6,284 nt of DNA from Pseudomonadota bacterium (lineage in GTDB: Bacteria > Myxococcota > Polyangia > GCA-2747355 > JACKDQ01), in assembly GCA_030591195.1 (NCBI GenBank), contig JAUVBO010000185.1:1-6284 (forward strand), written 5' to 3'. A model generated the notes under the pieces. That model made no database searches. It was not told the origin of the DNA and worked only from the letters and a program-made list of their open reading frames with translations. Shown here one piece after another: positions 1 to 5,926 of the stretch; position 1 is the first letter of the stretch, and each line of letters begins with the position of its first letter. Position numbers and translations under genes: made by a program.

Positions 1-23
1 AGGCGGGGGGACTCCCCTGGTAG

Positions 24-683
24 CTAGCGCACGGGGGCGACTGCCGCCAGGGCGATGTTGCCGCCGCTGACGATCTTGTGCTCGAGGAGCTCGAAGCCGT
101 GTTGCTGCAGCAGGGGCAACAGGGCGCCGCGAGCGATGAAGTCGCGGAAGTTGCGGTAGTGGTCGCCGCCGGCGAGCCGCTCGACGACCCAGCGCAGGGC
201 ACCGTAGAAATACCCACGCGGGAAGCGGCGGCGGTCGATGCGGGCGTAGTCGATGGCCAGGAGCCGGGCCCCCGATGGCTTGAGGACTCGCCGGCACTCG
301 GCCAGCACCTGCTGGCGGACCTCGGGCGGCATCTCGTGCAGCGCCATCATGACCACGATCAGGTCGATGGTCGCCGCGCCGAAGGGTAACCGGGTACCGT
401 CGCCGAGGGTCAACAGCGCACCAGCGCCGAGCTTGCGGCGCGCCTCGGCGAGCATCGCGGGCGAACGATCGATCCCCGCCACCCGACAGCCGGCCCGCCG
501 GTAGAGCTCGAGGTGGCTGCCGGTGCCACAGCCGATGTCGAGCACCTGCATCCCTGCGCGAGCTGGGCCGAGGCCGGGCCGCAGGCCGATCTGGCGCAGG
601 GCGGCCAGCAGCGGCTCGATCAGCCGATCATAGTGGCGGGAGGACCCGCGGTAGGGATCATCGAGCTCTGCGGCGCGAGACAT
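24..683 (-). CDS. Class I SAM-dependent methyltransferase (Methyltransf_11/UbiE-like)
   Basis: The 219-aa product should be a soluble cytoplasmic methyltransferase that transfers a methyl group from S-adenosylmethionine; the acceptor cannot be told from sequence. Motif I, VLDIGCGTG, lies at residues 47-55. The acidic loop after strand 2 (GIDRSPAM) is at about 70-77, motif II (IDLIVVMMALHEM) at about 106-118, and a motif III-like LKPSGARLLAIDY follows. This order is the Rossmann-type methyltransferase core. The C-terminal third (FPRGYFYGALRW to the end) probably forms the substrate lid. I chose ATG at 681-683 because a GAGGAG ribosome-binding site at 692-697 lies 8 nt upstream; the GTG three codons earlier (690-692) overlaps that site. 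The gene lies 187 bp downstream of fic on the same strand, so co-transcription is possible but not shown. The fold is secure and the substrate unknown. Confidence 0.9.
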   Translation of the reverse strand: MSRAAELDDPYRGSSRHYDRLIEPLLAALRQIGLRPGLGPARAGMQVLDIGCGTGSHLELYRRAGCRVAGIDRSPAMLAEARRKLGAGALLTLGDGTRLPFGAATIDLIVVMMALHEMPPEVRQQVLAECRRVLKPSGARLLAIDYARIDRRRFPRGYFYGALRWVVERLAGGDHYRNFRDFIARGALLPLLQQHGFELLEHKIVSGGNIALAAVAPVR

Positions 684-691
684 GCGTTTCA

Positions 692-697
692 CTCCTC
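692..697 (-). promoter_or_regulatory. Ribosome-binding site that decides the methyltransferase start
   Basis: The minus strand reads GAGGAG, then 8 nt, then ATG (681-683). The upstream in-frame GTG begins on the last base of this element, which makes initiation there unlikely. Confidence 0.6.
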
Positions 698-870
698 GAA
701 CCAGCTTCCGGCTCCAGCCACCGGCGCGATTCTCTTCGTCGGCCGGCTGGTCGACCCGTCCGCCTGAAGCGGCTCCGATCGAGCACGGTCAGCGCAGCCA
801 GCAGATCGGCCGCCGCAGCCATCGCCACCTCAATCTTTGCCCGAGCATTGCCTGCCACTGTTCTGCGAGC

Positions 871-2052
871 TCACGACTCCCCGAGGTCCGTTCCGGCGCG
901 AAGCCGGTCCAGGTACGCCTGGTAGGCGTAGCTCCGATCGCGCTTCTTGCCGGTCGTCTCGATCAGCACACCGGTGCCGACGAGTGCATCGATGGCGCGG
1001 CCCGCAGTCGGCTTGGTGGTCCCCAGCGCCTCGACGACCCACGGCGCCGAGATGATCGGCCGGCGCTGCAGGCGCTCGAAGAGTTGCACGGCGAGCAGGG
1101 TCACACCATCGCGCACGAGCAGACGCTCGCGATCGGCCGCGACGAGGGCGAAGAGGTCCCGCGCGGTGTCCACCGCCTCGCCGGCGATCGTCGCGACGCC
1201 GTCGAGGAAGAAGTCGAGCCAGCCCTCCCAGTCGCCATCGACGCGGACCGCGTGGAGCCGCCGGTAGTACTCCTGGCGGTGCCGCTTGAAGAAGAGGCTC
1301 AGGTAGAGCAACGGACGTGTCAGGAGCTCCCAGTGATCGAGCAGCAGCGTGACCAGCAGGCGGCCGATGCGCCCGTTGCCGTCAAGGTAGGGGTGGATGG
1401 TCTCGAATTGAACGTGGAGCAGACCGGCGCGCACGAGGGGTGGAAGGGGATCGTCGGCGTGGATGTAGCGCTCGAGATCCGAGAGCACCTCGGCCAGCAG
1501 ATTCGGAGGCGGTGGGACGTGGGACGCGTTGCCCGGCCGGCTGCCTCCGATCCAGTTCTGGCTCCGACGCACCTCGCCCGGCATCTTGTGCTCGCCCCGG
1601 GCCCCGCGAAGCAACACACGGTGCGTCTCGTGCAGCAGGCGCATCGAAAGCGGAAGGCCTGAAGGGTCACTCAGCTGCCCCTGCGCGAAGGTCAGCGCGT
1701 CGAGGTAGTTGCAGACCTCCTCGACGTCGTCGTTGGGCGGCGCGGTGTCGGCCCCTGCCTCGGCCTCGTAGTTGAGCAGATCGACCAAGGTCGCCTGCGT
1801 GCCCTCGATCTGTGACGAGAGCACCGCCTCCTTGCGTACGAAGGCGTAGATGAACCAGTCGAGCGACGGCACCATCTCGCCCGCCAACTCGAGGCGCACC
1901 AACGCCTGCTCTGCCGCGCGGACGCGATCGGCCAGTCGTCCCTCGACGGCGACCGCCGGACCGGCTGGCGGCAGCGCGTGGGGCACGAAGGCCCGAACCT
2001 GCTCTCCACCGGCGGTGGTTGTCTCGTATCTCCCGGTCTCTCGCGTCGTCAT
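871..2052 (-). CDS. Fic family protein (class II, self-inhibited AMPylase type) with C-terminal winged helix
   Basis: This 393-aa protein has the complete Fic active-site loop HPYLDGNGRIGR at residues 220-231. H220 is the catalytic histidine, and N226, G227 and R228/R231 hold the ATP phosphates. Such enzymes usually transfer AMP from ATP to hydroxyl side chains of target proteins. An N-terminal helix carries SSQIEG (79-84), matching the inhibitory consensus (S/T)xxxE(G/N); E83 should block ATP gamma-phosphate placement, so inhibition is built in and no separate antitoxin is expected. The flap that docks targets is likely at about 153-170 (GEHKMPGEVRRSQNWIGG). Residues about 320-370 (ISAPWVVEALGTTKPTAGRA) look like a helix-turn-helix/winged helix, common in Fic_N-Fic-wHTH proteins. 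All key residues are present, so the enzyme should be active. The start has AGAGGG only 3 nt upstream, an unusually short spacing. The target is unknown. Confidence 0.93.
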   Translation of the reverse strand: MTTRETGRYETTTAGGEQVRAFVPHALPPAGPAVAVEGRLADRVRAAEQALVRLELAGEMVPSLDWFIYAFVRKEAVLSSQIEGTQATLVDLLNYEAEAGADTAPPNDDVEEVCNYLDALTFAQGQLSDPSGLPLSMRLLHETHRVLLRGARGEHKMPGEVRRSQNWIGGSRPGNASHVPPPPNLLAEVLSDLERYIHADDPLPPLVRAGLLHVQFETIHPYLDGNGRIGRLLVTLLLDHWELLTRPLLYLSLFFKRHRQEYYRRLHAVRVDGDWEGWLDFFLDGVATIAGEAVDTARDLFALVAADRERLLVRDGVTLLAVQLFERLQRRPIISAPWVVEALGTTKPTAGRAIDALVGTGVLIETTGKKRDRSYAYQAYLDRLRAGTDLGES

Positions 2053-2097
2053 GGGCCCTCTGCCGGCTGGTGATCGGTAAAGGAGGCGTGCCTCTCG

Positions 2098-2133
2098 CCC
2101 ACTGCTAGGAACGCATCGTTTACTAGCAGTGGG
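2098..2133. promoter_or_regulatory. Perfect 11-bp inverted repeat, probable operator upstream of fic
   Basis: CCCACTGCTAG at 2098-2108 is the exact reverse complement of CTAGCAGTGGG at 2123-2133, with a 14-base centre. The centre holds a further 4-bp palindrome, AACG (2110-2113) against CGTT (2117-2120). A third partial copy of the half-site edge, CGTTACTAG, occurs at 2149-2157, compared with CGTTTACTAG at 2117-2126. The element lies 46 bp upstream of the fic ATG and overlaps the spacer and -10 region of a candidate promoter. Neither strand has a T-run after it, which argues against an intrinsic terminator. An operator, perhaps bound by the winged helix of the Fic protein, is my inference. 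Confidence 0.6.
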
Positions 2134-2143
2134 TGCAAGTCAA
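2115..2143 (-). promoter_or_regulatory. Candidate sigma-70-type promoter for fic
   Basis: On the minus strand TTGACT (2143-2138) is a good -35 match. AACGAT (2120-2115) sits 17 nt further on, or TAAACG (2122-2117) at a 15-nt spacing. Both are weak -10 matches, so only the -35 is convincing. The right arm of the inverted repeat lies inside this promoter, as expected for a repressor site. Confidence 0.35.
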
Positions 2144-2165
2144 TCCTCCGTTACTAGACCCTCGG

Positions 2166-3632
2166 TCATGCCCGGCCGTGGCGACGTCGTCGATCGGCGC
2201 CCAGGAGAATGACCAGGGCGAGCAGCAACAGACCGACGGCGGGGATCGACGCGGGAGCAGCGGCGGCCACCGCGCAGCCGCCCTCAAGCGCCAGGCGATC
2301 GATCACCGCCCGCTGGGGGACCACCGCGCCGCAGTCGCTGTCGAGATCTTCGCACCCGGCGGGGCAGCAGCCGTCGCCCTCGATGCAGGAGGTGATCACC
2401 GCGTGGCTGCAGGCCGCGCCGCAGCTCTGCTTGCTGCCGACGAGGATGTCCCCGGTGCAGGCGATGCCGTCGTCGCAGCTCTGGGGACAGCTCGATGGCG
2501 GATCGCAGCTCTCGCCGACCTCGATCGTGCCGTTGCCGCAGCTCGCCGAGCAGTCACCGTCGAGGTTGCTGTCGCAGCCTGCCGGGCAGCAGCCGTCGCC
2601 GGGGGCGCAGGCGGTGATCGGCGCGTGGCTGCACGAGACGCTGCAGTTGGCCGCGCTCCCGGTGAGGCTGTCGACGGTGCAGGCGATGCCGTCGTCGCAG
2701 ATCTGGGGACAGCTCGATGGCGGGTCACAGGTCTCGCCGGCCTCGACCGTGCCGTTGCCGCAGCTCGCCGAGCAGTCACCGTCGAGGTTGCTGTCGCAGC
2801 CCGCTGGGCAGCAGCCGTCGCCGGGGGCGCAGGCGGTGATCGGCGCGTGGCTGCACGAGACGCTGCAGCTGGCGGCGCTCCCGGTGAGGCTGTCGACGGT
2901 GCAGGCGATGCCGTCGTCGCAGCTCTGGGGGCAGCTCGATGGCGGGTCGCAGGTCTCGCCAACCTCGACGGTGCCGTTGCCACAGCTCGGACCAGGCACG
3001 ACAACCGACGCCCCGGCGGAGCGCTTGCTCGCGACTCCGTCGGCACAGAGGGCCTCGACCGCGACGTAGATCGCTTGCCCGCTGGCCAGCCCGTGGAGCG
3101 CCAACGGTCCGGCGGTCTCGATCGGCGAGTCGCCCTCGATCGCGCCCGTCCCGGCGTAGGGATCACCATCCGCGACCGGCACCGTGTCGTAGTGCACCCG
3201 GTATCCGGCCACCGACCCGGAGTCTCCCGCCGGAAGCCCGGTGGTCCAGTCGATCGACACCGCCCCAGGCTGGGCCGCCGGCCCAACCGTCACACCCGCC
3301 GGCGCATCGACGACCGTGGTCTCGACCTCGGGGGTGTAGTCACTCTCGCCGCCGGCGACGTCGTAGGCAGTGGCGACGAAGAAGAAATGACCGCAGCTGG
3401 GCAGCCCCTCGACGGTGAACGACGGGCTGTTGACGTCGGCCAGGACCGCGAGCGGGATCTCCACCGGAGATCCTGTGGCGGCGTAGGGCGGCCCGGTGCT
3501 GGTGCCGAAGTAGATCCGGTAGCCGGCGAGGTTGGTCGGCGGGTTTGCTGTCCAGCTGAAGGTGGCCGAGGCGGCGCTGGCAGCTGACGACCAGACGATC
3601 GAGAACAGAGCGATCAGAAGCGGGAATCTCAT
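2166..3632 (-). CDS. Secreted FN3 / cysteine-rich repeat protein with MYXO-CTERM-like sorting tail
   Basis: The 488-aa precursor begins with a signal peptide (residues 1-20, MRFPLLIALF then SSAASA; cleavage after A20 or A23). Two fibronectin type III-like domains follow at about 24-108 (FSWTANPPTNLAGYRIYFG) and about 112-213 (VSIDWTTG, VAGYRVHYD). Three tandem 74-residue modules start at C217, C291 and C365, each with 12 cysteines. Each opens CGNGTxExGExCD (Myxococcus disulfide repeat type), continues CDDGIACT and ends GDGCCPAGC-D-DC. The tail has GGC (C453), a hydrophobic helix at about 465-479 and RRRRHGR, which fits a MYXO-CTERM surface-sorting signal; JDVT-CTERM is the close alternative. 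It is likely a disulfide-rich, surface-anchored adhesive or structural protein with no visible enzymatic domain. I chose ATG at 3630-3632, with GGAGGG 8 nt upstream and the signal peptide right after it; the longer frame to 3743 would bury that peptide. Confidence 0.85.
   Translation of the reverse strand: MRFPLLIALFSIVWSSAASAASATFSWTANPPTNLAGYRIYFGTSTGPPYAATGSPVEIPLAVLADVNSPSFTVEGLPSCGHFFFVATAYDVAGGESDYTPEVETTVVDAPAGVTVGPAAQPGAVSIDWTTGLPAGDSGSVAGYRVHYDTVPVADGDPYAGTGAIEGDSPIETAGPLALHGLASGQAIYVAVEALCADGVASKRSAGASVVVPGPSCGNGTVEVGETCDPPSSCPQSCDDGIACTVDSLTGSAASCSVSCSHAPITACAPGDGCCPAGCDSNLDGDCSASCGNGTVEAGETCDPPSSCPQICDDGIACTVDSLTGSAANCSVSCSHAPITACAPGDGCCPAGCDSNLDGDCSASCGNGTIEVGESCDPPSSCPQSCDDGIACTGDILVGSKQSCGAACSHAVITSCIEGDGCCPAGCEDLDSDCGAVVPQRAVIDRLALEGGCAVAAAAPASIPAVGLLLLALVILLGADRRRRHGRA
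2331..2540 (-). repeat. Cysteine module repeat 3 (divergent last copy, residues 365-434)
   Basis: The 12-cysteine pattern is kept (365, 376, 382, 386, 392, 404, 408, 416, 422, 423, 427, 434). The first 28 residues are close to repeats 1 and 2, but the middle (TGDILVGSKQSCGAACSH) has diverged. The end is four residues shorter before the C-terminal tail begins. A mosaic history is likely. Confidence 0.85.
2541..2762 (-). repeat. Cysteine module repeat 2 (222 bp, residues 291-364)
   Basis: This is the middle copy, with cysteines at 291, 302, 308, 312, 318, 330, 334, 342, 348, 349, 353 and 361. It is almost identical to repeat 1, including the linker SNLDGDCSAS, which points to recent tandem duplication or gene conversion. 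Confidence 0.9.
2763..2984 (-). repeat. Cysteine module repeat 1 (222 bp, residues 217-290)
   Basis: This is the first of three in-phase coding repeats with a period of exactly 222 bp (74 codons). Its 12 cysteines are at 217, 228, 234, 238, 244, 256, 260, 268, 274, 275, 279 and 287. At protein level it differs from repeat 2 at only a few positions (V/A, S/I, S/N), and long DNA stretches are identical. Confidence 0.9.
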
Positions 3633-3638
3633 GGCTGC

Positions 3639-3646
3639 ACCCTCCG
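3639..3646 (-). promoter_or_regulatory. Ribosome-binding site of the FN3/Cys-rich gene
   Basis: The minus strand reads CGGAGGGTGCAGCCATG. GGAGGG is a strong Shine-Dalgarno match at ideal spacing from ATG 3630-3632, and it fixes this start over the upstream in-frame ATG at 3743. Confidence 0.7.
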
Positions 3647-3717
3647 TGGCAGCCCTGGTGCCGCAGCAAGAAGCGGTCCACAGCGACAACGAGGTTGGTA
3701 GCCAGATCCATTGGTGG

Positions 3718-3737
3718 CGTCGGCCGCTTGGCCGACG
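3718..3737 (-). promoter_or_regulatory. Perfect 8-bp hairpin in the leader of the FN3/Cys-rich gene
   Basis: CGTCGGCC at 3718-3725 pairs with GGCCGACG at 3730-3737 across a 4-nt loop, 86 bp upstream of the start codon. Neither strand has a T-run after it, so an intrinsic terminator is unlikely. It may be an RNA leader structure or a protein-binding palindrome. Confidence 0.4.
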
Positions 3738-3911
3738 GGACATCCTTCACGGGTTGCCCGGTTTGCGCCGGAGCTTGCCCGGGCTAGAAGCTGTGGTTTC
3801 CACCACATTTGCAGAGGCCACCGCCAACAGAGGCTCGCATGACGCCTGCCCATCGCTCGCCGAGCGCGCGGCGGGACTCCGGGTGTTGGGGCGCCAGCGT
3901 CGCGCCAGGGT

Positions 3912-4040
3912 CTAGCGGTCGCCGTACCGCAGCGTGACGAACAGCGAGCGGGGAGTGCCCAGGATCCCGAGCGAGTCCTGATAGGTGGTCCCGCCGAGGT
4001 TCTGGACCCAGAGATGGGCGGCAGAGGTCCAACAACCCAT
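3912..4040 (-). pseudogene. C-terminal remnant of a TonB-dependent outer-membrane receptor
   Basis: The minus strand ending at TAG 3912-3914 reads AAHLWVQNLGGTTYQDSLGI, then LGTPRSLFVTLRYGDR and a stop. TonB-dependent receptors close this way: a penultimate strand, a VxNLxxxxYxxxxG turn (usually NLFD/NLTN), then G-x-PRS/T and a last strand of alternating residues ending in an aromatic and R. Third codon positions are almost all G or C through about 4019, as in a real gene of this genome. The frame closes at TAG 4041-4043, and I found no continuation of the barrel in the other two frames upstream. No signal peptide, plug or TonB box is present. It is best read as the last ~36 codons of a deleted receptor gene. 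A chance frame is possible because it is so short. Confidence 0.5.
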
Positions 4041-4167
4041 CTACAGCTCTCCCAACACCGTACTCCCCGTGGGGGCCGACTTTGGGCACGGCAGTCGTGG
4101 AGGGGCGTCGAAATGTCACGGCCAGAAGAGCTGGATTTCCGCCGCTGGTTGTGAATAGCTTCCATCG
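4041..4167. other. Intergenic gap upstream of the radical SAM gene
   Basis: I see no gene, clear promoter pair or Shine-Dalgarno site. In the radical SAM frame, TAG at 4156-4158 closes the reading frame four codons before the ATG. Together with 3633-4040 this makes a 535-bp stretch without an intact gene. Confidence 0.4.
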
Positions 4168-5859
4168 ATGAACGCAGACAAGCCTCGACTACTGCTGACC
4201 AGCGTCACTCGCCCCTTCGGCAAGCGCCACGGCGACGCCTTCAGCACCACCGCCCAGGCGCTGTACCAGCTGATGTGGGCCCAGGACATCTTCCGCATCG
4301 AGGATCCCGCCTACCACTGGGGCCTCGACGTGATCGCCGCCAACATCGAGGCGCCGACCGTGGTGCTGCACTACCCCACCCTGCGCGAGCTGGCCCGGGA
4401 GCTGAAGCGCAACCGCTACGACTACGTCGGCATCACCTTCAACCCGCCGACGTTTCACAAGCTGAAGAAGATGATCCCGGTGATCCGCGCGCACTCGCCG
4501 GGGACCAAGATCATCCTCGGCGGCCACGGCACGGCCCTGCGCGACGACGAGCTCGCCGGCCTCGGCGACATCATCTGCCGCGAGGAGGGGATCCACTTCC
4601 TCCGCAGGCTGCTGGGCGAGTCGAACAGCAAGCCGTTCCAGGTGCCGGCCTTCGCCATCGAGAGCTCGCTCTTTTCGCTGCCGCTGCTGGGCAAGAGCGC
4701 GCCGGTCTTCGGTGGCGTCGGCTGCGCCAACGGCTGCGACTTCTGCATGACCTCGCACTACTTCGAGCGGCAGCACCACCGCTTCCTGCACAGCGGGGGC
4801 GAGATGCTCGAGGCGATCCTCTCGATCAAGGCCCGCGAGCCCGAGGTGGAGTCGTTCATCGTCTACGACGAGGACCTGCTGCTGAACCAGACCCGCGGCC
4901 GCGAGTTCCTCGAGGCCTGCCGCGGCACCGACGAGCGCTTCACGATCTCGGTCTTCGGCAGCGTCAAGGCGCTGTCGCAGTACGAGCCGACCGAGCTAGC
5001 CGAGATGGGGATCAACTCGGTCTGGATCGGCTTCGAGGGGATGCAGGCGGGCTACGACAAGCAGCAAGGCAAGAGCTACGAACAACTGTTCGATGAGCTC
5101 AAGAGCGTCGGCATCGCGCCGGCGGCGTCGATGATCATCGGCTTCGACTACCAGACGCCGGAGGTCATCGAGCGCGAGTACGCCGAGCTGCTGCGGCTGC
5201 AGCCAGCGATCTCGCAGTTCCTGATCTACGGGCCGAGCCGCAACACGCCGCTGTACGATCGCCTCGAAGAGGAGGGCCGGCTGACCGAGGTGGCGCGCGA
5301 CCTCCACCTGGCTCAGGACGGCTTCACCCTCGCCTTCGACCACCCGCACATCTCGGCGCCGACGATGAAGCTCATCGCCCGGCAGCTCTACCGCGGCGAG
5401 TACCACCACCTCGGGCCGACGATCTTCCGCACGGTGGAGATCGCGCTGCGCGGCTACCGCAACCTCAAGGACGCGGCCGCGCCGCGGCTGCGCGTGCGGG
5501 CGGAGATGATGCGAGAGTTCTTGCGCAACGCCCAGGCCGCCAGGGAGGCCGGCGTGCGCTTCGCGCCAAACCCGCTGGTGCGGGCGCGGGTCGAGCACCT
5601 CTTCGAGGATCTCGAGGCCGAGCTCGGTCCTGCCCCCGCCTGGCAGCAGCTGCAGTCCTACGCGGTGCTGCCCTTCGGGCTGTGGACCAAGCTCCGCTTT
5701 TCTCTCGACCTCTTCACTCAGACGCCGCCGCGCCGCCACGAGTACAACATGCCGACCGCTGGCGTGCTGTCCTCGCTGGGCAACGGCCTGTCGAAGCTGA
5801 GGAAGACCCTCGCTCCCCGCGCCACCCCCGGCGAGCGCGCGAGTCGCAGCCACCGCTGA
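4168..5859 (+). CDS. B12-type radical SAM protein of unknown substrate
   Basis: The 563-aa product is a class B-like radical SAM enzyme. Residues about 5-150 form a Rossmann-like B12-binding domain (YDYVGITFNPPTFHKL at 84-99, IILGGHGTALRDDE at 115-128, CREEG at 137-141). The canonical cobalamin loop DxHxxG is not visible, so cobalamin may be bound differently or not at all. The radical SAM core begins at C186-x3-C190-x2-C193 (GCANGCDFC), which ligates the 4Fe-4S cluster that cleaves SAM. Later core elements are VYDEDLLLN (232-240), VWIGFEGMQ (285-293) and MIIGFDYQTPE (322-332). A 160-residue tail (about 400-563) has HH and Arg-rich helices and no recognised domain. ATG 4168 is the only start after the in-frame stop at 4156-4158, yet it has no Shine-Dalgarno match. 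Radical-based methylation or cyclisation is typical of the class; the substrate is unassigned. Confidence 0.88.
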   Translation: MNADKPRLLLTSVTRPFGKRHGDAFSTTAQALYQLMWAQDIFRIEDPAYHWGLDVIAANIEAPTVVLHYPTLRELARELKRNRYDYVGITFNPPTFHKLKKMIPVIRAHSPGTKIILGGHGTALRDDELAGLGDIICREEGIHFLRRLLGESNSKPFQVPAFAIESSLFSLPLLGKSAPVFGGVGCANGCDFCMTSHYFERQHHRFLHSGGEMLEAILSIKAREPEVESFIVYDEDLLLNQTRGREFLEACRGTDERFTISVFGSVKALSQYEPTELAEMGINSVWIGFEGMQAGYDKQQGKSYEQLFDELKSVGIAPAASMIIGFDYQTPEVIEREYAELLRLQPAISQFLIYGPSRNTPLYDRLEEEGRLTEVARDLHLAQDGFTLAFDHPHISAPTMKLIARQLYRGEYHHLGPTIFRTVEIALRGYRNLKDAAAPRLRVRAEMMREFLRNAQAAREAGVRFAPNPLVRARVEHLFEDLEAELGPAPAWQQLQSYAVLPFGLWTKLRFSLDLFTQTPPRRHEYNMPTAGVLSSLGNGLSKLRKTLAPRATPGERASRSHR

Positions 5860-5878
5860 GGCAGCTCTTGGACCATAT

Positions 5879-5904
5879 GGCACGCTCGGGCGATCAACCG
5901 TGCC
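5879..5904 (+). other. Inverted repeat between the radical SAM gene and the lipoprotein gene
   Basis: GGCACG (5879-5884) is the reverse complement of CGTGCC (5899-5904), separated by 14 nt. It has no T-run. It is short enough to be chance in G+C-rich DNA. Confidence 0.25.
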
Positions 5905-5926
5905 TGATGGGGTCCAACGGAGACAG

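Larger units (their letters stand above)
3633..3911 (-). other. Gene-free leader of the FN3/Cys-rich gene, with several hairpins
   Basis: I see no supported gene here. The stretch holds three potential stems in the leader of the downstream minus-strand gene. A perfect 8-bp stem with a 4-nt loop lies at 3718-3737 (CGTCGGCC/GGCCGACG). A 6-bp inverted repeat is at 3756-3761 and 3779-3784. A 6-bp stem with a TTCC loop is at 3792-3807 (TGTGGT/ACCACA). TTGCCCGG occurs twice, at 3754-3761 and 3775-3782. Third-position composition is mixed and AT-richer than the neighbouring genes, which fits non-coding DNA. Confidence 0.5.

Noticed and set aside
1..23. Terminator after the methyltransferase (GGGG-ACT-CCCC)
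   Set aside because: The stem is only 4-5 bp and there is no T-run before the window edge.
658..858. 66-aa minus-strand frame (MAGNARAKIEVAMAAAADLL...) between fic and the methyltransferase
   Set aside because: It starts at GTG without a ribosome site and overlaps the methyltransferase start. Its second half is Arg-rich noise. The first 35 codons look mildly coding, so a small remnant cannot be ruled out.
682..1662. 326-aa plus-strand frame opposite fic
   Set aside because: It overlaps the intact Fic catalytic and inhibitory motifs on the other strand; its composition is typical of antisense G+C-rich DNA.
2098..2133. Intrinsic terminator for the FN3/Cys-rich gene
   Set aside because: The stem is strong, but the minus strand continues CGAGAGGC after it with no T-run; promoter overlap makes an operator more likely.
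2331..2984. CRISPR-like or other non-coding tandem array
   Set aside because: The period is 222 bp, in phase with the reading frame, and conserves cysteine codons, so it is a protein-coding repeat.
2133..3587. 484-aa open frame on the plus strand
   Set aside because: It is the antisense shadow of the FN3/Cys-rich gene. Its repetitive Ala/Val/Asp composition follows from the 222-bp repeats, and it has no domain or signal that makes sense.
3745..3790. Complete GEMM-I riboswitch
   Set aside because: Only short pieces resemble the consensus; the GAAA-capped stem and the GACGCAAAGC junction are missing, so it is listed only as a structured leader.
3784..4119. 111-aa minus-strand frame ending CKCGGNHSF
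   Set aside because: It overlaps the better-supported receptor remnant in another frame, has mixed third-position composition and no recognisable domain.
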